NCBI RefSeq assembly: GCF_018614195.1
Contig: NZ_JAGGOT010000019.1
Location: 1 to 64,000, forward strand
Direction of reading: 5' to 3'
Source of the DNA: Streptomyces sp. ISL-43
Lineage (GTDB): Bacteria; Actinomycetota; Actinomycetes; Streptomycetales; Streptomycetaceae
DNA length: 64,000 nucleotides
Part shown: in pieces, positions 1 to 8,700 of the stretch
Position numbering within the stretch: the first letter of the stretch is position 1
How the letters are laid out: each line of letters starts with the position of its first letter
Notes under the pieces: generated by a model
Databases searched by the model: none
What the model saw: only the letters and a program-made list of their open reading frames with translations
Told to the model about the DNA's origin: nothing
Program-made: the position numbers and the translations under genes

Positions 1-262
1 TCAGAACCAGTTGATGGTGAGGGGGAAGGTGGTGTTGGCGGTGGCTCCGGTGGAGTCGGTGGCGGTGGCGGTGAGCTGGATGGTGCCACTGGCCCACGGT
101 TTGCCGGTGATGCGTCCGGTGGCGGCGTCGAGGGTCAGGCCCCAGGGAAGGCCGGTGGCGGCGTAGCGGACGGGGGGCTTTCCTCCGGTGGTGGTGAGCT
201 GGATGGTGCAGCTCTGGTTGAACTTGCAGGTCTGCGGGCCCGGGTTGGCCAGTTTCAGATCA
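1..262. repeat. Left arm of a ~262-bp long inverted repeat
   Basis: Reading this arm on the minus strand and comparing it base by base with 21289-21550 on the plus strand gives one mismatch (near position 241). It covers the entire Ig-like domain of the flanking secreted protein, up to the Pro-Thr linker. The two arms point in opposite directions and enclose the polyketide cluster. Confidence 0.9.
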
Positions 263-1290
263 CCCGGAGTAGGTGTAGGCGTAGGAGTAGGCGTAGGAGT
301 GGGCGTAGGCGTCGGGGTGGGGGTAGGGGTGGGCGTCGGGGTCGGCGTGCCGCCACAGCCCGGGGTGGCCTCCGGGGGCAGCGGAACGCGCCAGATCTGG
401 GTGTCGTTCTCCGACCCGACGAGCAGACTGGTGCAGTCGGCGTACGTCACCGTCTCGCCCTGCGACTGCGCGGGGAGGGCGACGTCCGCGAGCTTGGTGC
501 CCGCGGTGTCGTACACCGAGGCCGTGTTGGCGCCCAGCGGCCCGCCGCTGCGCAGCGTGTACGAGGCACCCGACGGCGAGAACGCCCCGTCGGTGGCGAA
601 GACCGGGCCCGGCCGGACCGCGGTGAGGGTGTTGAGCTGCCCGGACACCGGCGGCAGCGGGGCCTGGTACAACTGGCCGGCCGCTCCGAAGAGTTTGCTC
701 GCGATGTAGATCCGGCCGGTGCCGGGGTCGGCGAGCAGGGACTCCGCGTCGTGTTTGCCGTCGGCGTAGGCGAAGCGGTACGTCGTGGGCGTCACCGTGG
801 AGTTGGCGAGCTGATCGGGCTCCGCGAAGGAGTGCACGGTGATCTCGGCGCGGCCGCCGAAGTTGTCGCCGATGTCGCCGACCAGGATCGTGGGGCCGCC
901 GGCGGCGTCCTTGCCGATGGCCAGCGCTTCCCAGTCGGTGTTGCCCACTCCGGAGACCGTGAGCGTGGCCAGGAGCCGGGCGGTGGCGCCGTTGCAGTCG
1001 ATGGCGAAGACCTGGTTGGTGTTGCCGCTGTCGTTGACGGCGTAGAAGACGCCAGGGTGTTTGCGGCTCATGGCGAGGCCGCTGAGCTCGGCCAGGCCCC
1101 CCGGGAGGGTGCACTTGCGCTCGGGGGCCAGGGCTGAGCCGGCCAGGGGTGCGGCCGCGGCCGTGGCGGGGGCGGCGCTGGCGGAGGACCCGGCCAGCCA
1201 GGCAGCGGCCGGCAGGATCGTGGCGAGCACCGCGGTGGCGAGGGCGGCAGCCTGTGGGGGTGTCAGGAGTAGTCGGGACATGCCCACCAT
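1..1290 (-). CDS. Secreted beta-propeller-like protein with Pro-Thr linker and C-terminal Ig-like domain
   Basis: Exported protein of 429 aa. An N-terminal signal segment (Ala/Leu-rich, about residues 3-40) precedes a ~250-residue region with repeated motifs such as 'NTDWEALAIG' and 'ILVGDIGDN', which look like the blades of an esterase-like/TolB-like propeller of unknown function. A (Pro-Thr)n linker follows, then an ~87-residue putative Ig domain (two Cys, 'GLPWGLTLDAATGRITG') ending at the stop codon. This last domain is residue-for-residue identical to that of the phosphoesterase ending at 21550, on the opposite strand. The start could be the ATG at 1290 or the one at 1281; neither has a strong ribosome site. 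Export and domain layout are clear; the function is not. Confidence 0.8.
   Translation of the reverse strand: MVGMSRLLLTPPQAAALATAVLATILPAAAWLAGSSASAAPATAAAAPLAGSALAPERKCTLPGGLAELSGLAMSRKHPGVFYAVNDSGNTNQVFAIDCNGATARLLATLTVSGVGNTDWEALAIGKDAAGGPTILVGDIGDNFGGRAEITVHSFAEPDQLANSTVTPTTYRFAYADGKHDAESLLADPGTGRIYIASKLFGAAGQLYQAPLPPVSGQLNTLTAVRPGPVFATDGAFSPSGASYTLRSGGPLGANTASVYDTAGTKLADVALPAQSQGETVTYADCTSLLVGSENDTQIWRVPLPPEATPGCGGTPTPTPTPTPTPTPTPTPTPTPTPTPTPGDLKLANPGPQTCKFNQSCTIQLTTTGGKPPVRYAATGLPWGLTLDAATGRITGKPWASGTIQLTATATDSTGATANTTFPLTINWF
263..350. repeat. Low-complexity hexamer repeat encoding a Pro-Thr linker
   Basis: Degenerate 6-bp units (GTAGGC/GTGGGC type on the plus strand) encode a Pro-Thr linker of about 28 residues between the propeller-like and Ig-like domains. 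Such tracts are prone to length change. Confidence 0.85.
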
Positions 1291-1420
1291 GTGATGGGAC
1301 GTCAGGTCGAGGCGCCAGGGTCAACCACCTGCCGTTCGAGCATCGTTCAATGCCGGACGGGCATGTCTTGGCGCCGCAAGGCGTCTTCCGCTCGGCGCGG
1401 TCCATTTTGGCGCGAACAGT

Positions 1421-2314
1421 TCAGCGGGCCGGCTCCCGCAGGGGCGAGTTGTGCCGGGCGTGCGCGATGAAGGCGCGGGCCGCGCGGCTCAGCGGCCGCC
1501 GGGCGTGCGCGATGCCCACGGGGCGCAGCAGGGGCGGTGTGAAGGAGCGGATCTCCGCCCTGCTGCCGAAGGCCCTCGCCACCACGTCGCGGTACCAGAT
1601 GAGGGAGCCGCGGCCGTCGGTCACGCCCGTCACCCAGGCGAGGCGCTCGTCCACCTCGAGGCAGGGCACCGGGCGCACGCCCAGGCAGCTGAACATGGCC
1701 TCCATCTCGGTGCGCCGACCGGTCCCAGGGGTGGGCAGCACCATCGGCAGTCCGTCGAGGGCGCGCAGCGGCAGCGGGTCGGGCAGGGGTGAGCCGATCG
1801 GGGAGATGAGCACCACCTCGCGCTCCTGGATGTGGTGGGTGGAGAGCTCCTTGTCGACCGGCAGGTCGACGAGTGCCAACTCGGCTCGGCCCTGGCCCAG
1901 TTCCTGGACCAGGGCCTCGCGGCTGTCGTACTGCTGGAGCTTGACGTCGATGCCGGGGTGCCGCTCGGTGAAGGCCGGAACCAGCTCGGAGGCCAGGTCG
2001 AGGGCCAGGGTGGGAGTGGTGACGAGGACGAGCGTGGCCCGGCTGCCCTTGCCGTGCGGTGCCCCGATGTCGTCGATCGCGTCCACCGCGTCGAGCACGG
2101 TGCGGGCCAGCCGGACGACCCGGGCCCCTTCCGGCGTGAGGTCCACCCCCCTTCCCCGGCGGGCGAGGAGTTCGACGCCGAGGTCGCGCTCCATGGCCTG
2201 GACGGCCCGGGACAGCGCGGACTGGGCGACGAAGACCGAGGCGGCCGCGCTGGTGATGGAGCGGCAGTCGGCGACGGCGACGAGGTAGCGGAGCTGCGCG
2301 AGGGTGGGCGTCAT
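1421..2314 (-). CDS. LysR-family transcriptional regulator
   Basis: A 297-aa LysR-type regulator. The N-terminal winged helix-turn-helix is clear ('LRYLVAVADCRSITSAA', then 'VAQSALSRAVQAMERDLG' and 'LLARRGRGVDLTPEG' at about residues 6-65). A periplasmic-binding-like effector domain fills the rest ('TLVLVTTPTLALDLASEL' onward). The ATG at 2314 puts the helix-turn-helix at the usual distance from the N terminus; an ATG at 2335 would add seven residues. It is divergent from the polyketide synthase gene across a 482-bp gap, the classic position for a LysR activator of its neighbour, although control of the cluster is inferred. The ligand is unknown. Confidence 0.9.
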   Translation of the reverse strand: MTPTLAQLRYLVAVADCRSITSAAASVFVAQSALSRAVQAMERDLGVELLARRGRGVDLTPEGARVVRLARTVLDAVDAIDDIGAPHGKGSRATLVLVTTPTLALDLASELVPAFTERHPGIDVKLQQYDSREALVQELGQGRAELALVDLPVDKELSTHHIQEREVVLISPIGSPLPDPLPLRALDGLPMVLPTPGTGRRTEMEAMFSCLGVRPVPCLEVDERLAWVTGVTDGRGSLIWYRDVVARAFGSRAEIRSFTPPLLRPVGIAHARRPLSRAARAFIAHARHNSPLREPAR

Positions 2315-2796
2315 GACCGGACGGTAACCGCGCATGCGTGCACCTGTAAGACCATGTCGGGTTAACAACTCCCCGAGTTCGCAAAGGGGTTCATGCTGGA
2401 CGGGTGGCAAGCCATACCCATGCGGCATGACACCGCCCGGTTGCGGTACGTCGGCCCGCGCCCCGGGTCGGGCCGCTCGGGCCGCAACACCGCAGGTCAC
2501 CGCGGTGCGAGGACTGCGCGGACGGGGTCGCCGGGGGGCCGCCCGAGCGGGCCGTGAGTGCCGGCGGAGGGAAGCAACGTATTCCGGGTGGCCGTTGACA
2601 GTGCGGGGCCGCCACCGCACGATGCATCCCGGCGTCAGGGAATTTGACCACCGTTCAACCCTGCCTCGGCGGATCACCCGGCCGATTCGCGCGTCGCACA
2701 CCTCGGCTCCGACCCGGCGGGTGCTCGCCCGCCGCTCTCCCCCCGTCTTCCGCCATGCACTCGGCCATGTCACAAAGCACTGGAAGAGGAGCGCCC
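2315..2796. promoter_or_regulatory. Divergent intergenic region between LysR gene and polyketide synthase
   Basis: This 482-bp gap has no convincing gene. A TTGACA hexamer at 2595-2600 lies 17 nt before CACGAT and could be a sigma-70-type promoter for the synthase operon, though the -10 match is weak. The synthase has a strong ribosome site (GGAAGAGGAG, 2782-2791) just before GTG 2797. The region around 2331-2345 contains a GCATGC palindrome near the LysR start. LysR binding is expected but no T-N11-A site stands out. Confidence 0.4.
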
Positions 2797-5700
2797 GTGT
2801 CCCCCCAGCCCGAGCCGTCCCCGCAGCCTCCGCATCCCCTTCCGCCACGGCGGCCCACGCAGGCGTCACGGCCCCCGCAGCCTCCGCCGTCCCCGCAGGC
2901 ACCACGGTCTCCGCAGGCACCACGGTCTCCGCAGTCCTCGCAGTCCTCGCAGTCCCCGCCGGTCCGGGAGCCCGGCGGACCCGCCGCGGCCGACCGCGAG
3001 CTGGTCGTCGCGGTCAGTCCGTTCGAGGAGCCCAACCCGCGGATCGTCATCGCCGCCGAGCGCGCCGGAGCCCTCGGCCTGCTGGACCTCGGCCGCGACG
3101 AAGGGCTCGCGCGGCGCGGTTTCGCCGAGCTCGCCCGCCGCCTCGGCGGGGGCCGCTACGGCGTACGGGTGCCCGTGGGATGCCCGATCGGGCCGGGGAG
3201 GCTGCCGGGCGGGGTGGACACGGTCCTCCTCGCCGACCCCGCGTCGCACACCCCGGAGCTGGTCGCGGGCTGGGCGGCGGCCGAGGGGCGGCCGCGTGTA
3301 TGGGCCGAGGTCACCGATCCGGCGCAGGCCCTGGCGGCGGTGGCCGCCGGGGTGGACGCGCTCGTCGCCAAGGGGCACGAGGCCGGCGGCCGGGTGGGCG
3401 GGGCGACCACCTTCGTCCTGCTCCAACAGCTGCTCGCAGACCCCGCGATCGGGGTGCCCGTACGGGCCTTCGGCGGGATCGGGCCGCACACGGCGGCCGC
3501 GGCCGTCGCGGGCGGAGCCTGCGGGGTGCTGGTCGACGTACAACTGGCCCTCACCCCCGAGGGCGAGGCCGCGCTGCCCTCCGAGGTGGCCGCCGCGCTG
3601 CGGGCCATGGACGGTTCCGAGACCAGGCTCGTGGAGGGCCACCGGGTGTACGCCCGACCCGACTTGACCCCGCCCGAGGGGCCGGCCGCCACCCTGCTCG
3701 GCGCCCGGGACCTGCGGACGCAGCTGCTCCCGGTCGGGCAGGACGGGGCCTCCGCGGCCCGGCTGGCCGCGCGCCACCGGACGACCGGGGGTGTCCTGCA
3801 GGGCATCCGGGCAGCCGTCACGGGACATCTGGAGGCCGCCGTACGGGCCCGGCCGCTGGGGAGCGGCCGCGGCCCGGGGCAGCCGCTCCCCGTCGCGCAG
3901 GGGCCGATGACCCGGGTGAGCGACCAGGCGGCCTTCGCCGAAGCGGTCGCGGCCGAGGGCGGAGTCCCCTACCTGGCGCTCGCCGTGATGGAGGGACCGG
4001 AGGTGCGCCGGCTCCTCGCCGAGGCCGCCGAGCGGCTCGGAGACCGGCCCTGGGGCGTGGGACTGCTCGGCTTCGCCCCGGCCGAACTGCGGGCGGAGCA
4101 GCTGGCGGCCGTGGCCGAGGTGCGCCCCCCGTACGCGATCATCGCGGGCGGTACGCCGGGGCAGGCGGCCCCGCTGGAGGCGGCCGGGATCCGGACCCAT
4201 CTGCACGTGCCCTCGCCGGGGCTGCTGGAGCGCTATCTCGCCGAGGGGGCGCGTCGGTTCGTGTTCGAGGGGCTGGAGTGCGGAGGCCACGTCGGGCCGC
4301 GCGCCTCGTTCCCGCTGTGGGAGGAGCAGATCGAGCTGCTGCTGGCGTGCCCCGAACCGGCCGCATTGGACGTGCTGTTCGCCGGCGGCATCCACGACGA
4401 ACGCTCCGCCGCGATGGCGGCGGCGGCCGCGGCGCCACTGGCCGAACGCGGCGCGCGGATCGGGGTGCTCATGGGCACCGCCTACCTGTTCACGGACGAG
4501 GCGGTGGCCGCGGGCGCGGTGCTGCCCCGCTTCCAGCGCGCGGCGATGGAATGCGCGGACACCGTGCTGCTGCACACCGCGCCCGGGCACGCCACGCGGT
4601 GTGCGGCCACCCCGTACGTCGACACCTTCGAGGCGACCCGGCGGCGGCTCCAGGACGGCGGCGCCGAACCGCGCGAGGTGTGGGAGGAGCTGGAACGGCT
4701 CAACCTGGGACGGCTGCGCATCGCCAGCAAGGGGCTGCGGCGCGCTGCGGGCGGCTCCGGGCTGGAGCCCGTGGACGAGGAACAGCAGGACGCCGAGGGG
4801 CTGTTCATGCTCGGCCAGGCCGCCACGCTGCGCTCCGCGACCACCACGATCGCCGCGCTGCACGCGCAGGTCACCGAGGGCGCGACCGAGCTGCTCCGGC
4901 GGCGGGCCCAGGAGCTCAGCGCGCCCACGGGCGGCGCGGCGGCGCCCGAGCCGCTGGACATCGCCATCGTCGGCATGGCGTGCGCCTACCCCGGAGCACC
5001 GGACCTCGCCGCCTACTGGGCACGGATCCTGGCCGGGACCGACGCGGTGACCGAGGTGCCGGCCGAGCGCTGGGACCCGGCGCTCTACTTCGACCCCGAC
5101 CCGGCGCGGGCCGGCGAGCGGACCCCGTCCCGGTGGGGCGGCTTCCTCGGCCCGATGCCCTTCGACGCCCTGGCGCACGGCATCCCGCCGGCCTCGCTGG
5201 CCGGGATCGAACCGGTGCAGCTGCTGGCCCTGGAGATCTCCGCACGGGCCCTTGCGGACGCCGGGTACGACAAGGACCGGGAGTTCGACCGGTCCCGGAC
5301 CTCGGTGGTCTTCGGCGCCGAGGCCGGTACCGAACTGGCGGGCGCGTACGGCCTGCGCGCGCTGCACCCCGCCTATCTGGGCGAGCTCCCCGCCGAGCTC
5401 GACGAGCAGCTGCCGCGGCTCACCGAGGACTCCTTCCCCGGGGTGCTCGCCAACGTCATCGCGGGCCGGGTCGCCAACCGGCTGGACCTCGGCGGCGCGA
5501 ACTGCACGGTCGACGCCGCCTGCGCCTCCTCGCTGGCCGCCCTCGACCTCGCCTGCCGCCAACTGGGCGCCGGGGACAGCGACATGGTGCTGTGCGGCGG
5601 CGCCGACGTCCACAACGGCATCAACGACTACCTGCTGTTCTCCTCCGTCCGCGCGCTGTCCCCCGGTGGCCGCTGCCGGCCCTTCGACGCGGCCGCCGAC

Positions 5701-8700
5701 GGAATCGCCCTCGGGGAGGGTGTGGGAGCTCTCGTACTGAAGCGCCTCGCGGACGCGGAGCGGGACGGCGACCGGGTGTACGCCGTGATCAAGGGGGTCG
5801 GGGCCTCCAGCGACGGACGGTCCCTCGGCCTGACCGCGCCCCGGCCGGAAGGACAGCGGCGGGCGCTGGAACGGGCCTACGCCCGGGCCGGCGTCAGCCC
5901 CGGCGAAGTCGGCCTGGTCGAGGCGCACGGCACCGGCACGGTCGTCGGGGACAGCACCGAACTCGCGGTGCTGAGCCGACTGTTCACCGAGTCGGGTGCC
6001 GCTCCGGGGACCTGTGCGCTGGGGTCGGTGAAATCGCAGATCGGGCACACCAAGTGCGCGGCCGGGCTGGCCGGACTGATCAAGGCGGCCCGGGCCGTCC
6101 ACTCGGGCGTACGGCCGCCGACCCTGCACATCGACGGCCCGGTCCCGGCCTGGCAGGCGGAAACCAGCCCGTTCTTCTTCGACGCGCAGGCCCGGCCGTG
6201 GGCGGCGCCCCCGCAGCGGCGGATCGCGGGCGTGAGCGCCTTCGGCTTCGGCGGCACGAACTACCACGCCGTGCTGAGCGGTTACGCCGGGTCCGAGGAG
6301 CCCCGGCACGGGCTGGAGGAATGGCCGGCCGAGCTGTTCTGCTTCCGCGGCGCGGACCGGCGCGCGGCCGGCCGGGCGATGGCGCGGCTGGCCGCCAGGC
6401 TGGAGGAGAACGACGCGGCCGGGCGGCCGTGGGCGCTGCGGGACCTCGCGGCGGAGGTCGCGGCCGATTCCGGCGCCGTTCGGGTCGCGGTCGTGGCCGC
6501 CGGCCTGGACGAGCTGGCCGCCCGGCTGGAGCGGGCGCGGGCCTTCGCCCCGGGCGCGGGGGTCCACGTACGGGAGGAGTCGGCGGATCCGGGTCAGGTC
6601 GCCTTCCTGTTCCCCGGGCAGGGCAGCCAACGACCCGGCATGCTCGGGGAGTTGTTCGCGGCGTTCCCCGCCCTGCGGGAACTGCTGGAGGCGGCGCCGG
6701 GCGATGTGGCCTCCGCGATGTTCCCCCCGGCGGCCTTCACTTCGCAGCAGCGGGCCGCACAGCGGGCCGCGGTCACCGACACCCGGGTGGCCCAGCCCGC
6801 CCTGGGCCTGGCCGGCTCTGCGGCGCACCTGCTGCTCGGGACCCTGGGCGTCCGGCCGGACTGCGTGGCCGGGCACTCGTACGGTGAGCTCGCCGCGCTG
6901 TGGGCGGCCGGGGTCTGGGACACCGAGAGCCTGCTACGGCTGAGCGCGCGCCGGGCCGAGGCCATCCTGGCGGCCGCCGGGGCGGATCCCGGGTCGATGG
7001 CGGCGGTGGCGGCCGCGCCGGAGGAGGTGCGGCCGATCGCCGAGCGCTCCGGCTGCGTGGTGGCGAACCACAACGCCCCCCGGCAGTGCGTGATCTCGGG
7101 GCCGGCCGCCGCCGTGTCCGAGGCCGTGGCGGCGCTGCGGGAGGCGGGCCTGTCGGCGGATCCGATCCCGGTGGCCTGCGCGTTCCACAGCGAGGTGGTG
7201 GCGGGCGCGTCGACGGCCCTCGCCGAGGAGCTGGCCGGGACGGCGCTGGCCGACGCCGCCGTCCCGGTCTGGTCGAACACGACGGCCGGCCCGTACCCGG
7301 AGTCCGCCGAGGAGGTACGAGGTCTGGTGGCCCGTCAGGTCGCCGAGCCGGTCCGGTTCGTGGAGCAGGTGGAGAACATGTATGCCGCCGGGGTCCGGAC
7401 CTTCGTGGAGGCGGGGCCGGGCCGCGTCCTGTCCGGTCTCGTCGGCCGCATCCTGCACGACCGGCCGCACACCGTGATCCCGCTGGACGTACCGGGGGAG
7501 CACGGGCTGGTCCGGCTGGTCACCGCGCTGGCCGAACTGACGGCGGCGGGCGTGTCCGTGGCGCCGGAGGCGCTGTTCCGCGGCCGTACCTCCCGGCTCC
7601 CCGAGCGCGCACCGCGGCGCCCGGGCTGGCTGGTGGACGGCCACCTGGTCCGCACGTCCGACGGCGCCCCCGTCGCCGGCGGCCTCCGCCCGGCCCGCCG
7701 GATCTCCACGGCGGTGTCCGCGGCCGCGGTCCCCGCTCCGGCCGCCGAGCGGGTGAACGGCCACGGGGCTTCGGCCCCCGGAGGCCTCCGGTTCGCGGCA
7801 GCACAAGACATGGGAGGACATCAGATGGTCCAGGCCACGCAGGGCGACCCGGCCGGAGGCCCCTGGCCTCCGGCCACCGAAGGGGTGCCGGGCTCTTTCG
7901 CGAGCCAGGCCGCCGGCGACGGCCCGGCGGGAGGCTCCGCGCCGGTGGGGGGCCCTGCCGTCGGGTGGGTGGGCGGCCACCCGATCCAAGGCGAAGACCG
8001 CACGCCGGCCGCCGGCGGCCACCAGCCCGGTGCTGTCGACGGCCGTGAGCAGGTGGTCCTGGAGTACCTGCGCGGCTCGCGCGAACTGGTCCAGGCGCAG
8101 CGTGACGTCCTGCTGGGCTGGCTGGGCTCGGCGGCGCCGGTCGCGACACGGCCCTGGGCGGGCGCGGACCCGGTCGCGACGCGGACCCCGGCCGGTGCGG
8201 CCCCGCTGTCGGCCCTTGCCGCCCCGCTTCCCGCTCTCGCCGCCGGGTCGGGCCCGTGGGCGCCCGCAAGCGAAGCCAGGGGCCCTGCTCCGGGCTTGGG
8301 GCTCCCGCAGTACGCCGCCGGCCAAGGCCCTGCGGCCGGACCGGACGGCCGGGGCATGCCGGGAGGCGCCGGCGGCTCGTGGTCGACGGCTTACGGCGTG
8401 GCTCCGGCGGGCGCGGATGACGGGCTCGGGGGATCCGGCACCTGGCCGCCGGCTTCGGGGGGCGCGGCCCCGGACGCGGCACTGCCCGGGGGCGCCCACC
8501 CCGGAGCCGTTCCGGCCGACGCGGCGACACCGCCCGGTGGCGCCCACCGGTCCCCAGAGGAGGTGATGGACGTGATCGTGGAGATCGTCCACACCCGGAC
8601 CGGATACCCGCGGGACATGCTCGATCCCGAGCTGGACCTGGAGGCGGACCTGTCCATCGACTCCATCAAGCGGGTCGAGATCATCGGCGCCCTGGCCGAC

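Noticed and set aside
260..350. CRISPR-like or VNTR array at the Pro-Thr tract
   Set aside because: There are no spacers; it is a degenerate hexamer encoding a Pro-Thr linker inside a coding frame.
2866..6876. Long minus-strand open frame opposite the first synthase
   Set aside because: Typical high-GC antisense shadow; no motifs, while the plus strand has continuous KS and AT homology.
2334..6887. Long open frame on the plus strand overlapping the first synthase
   Set aside because: It encodes an Arg/Gly/Pro-rich shadow of the synthase in another frame with no recognisable domain.
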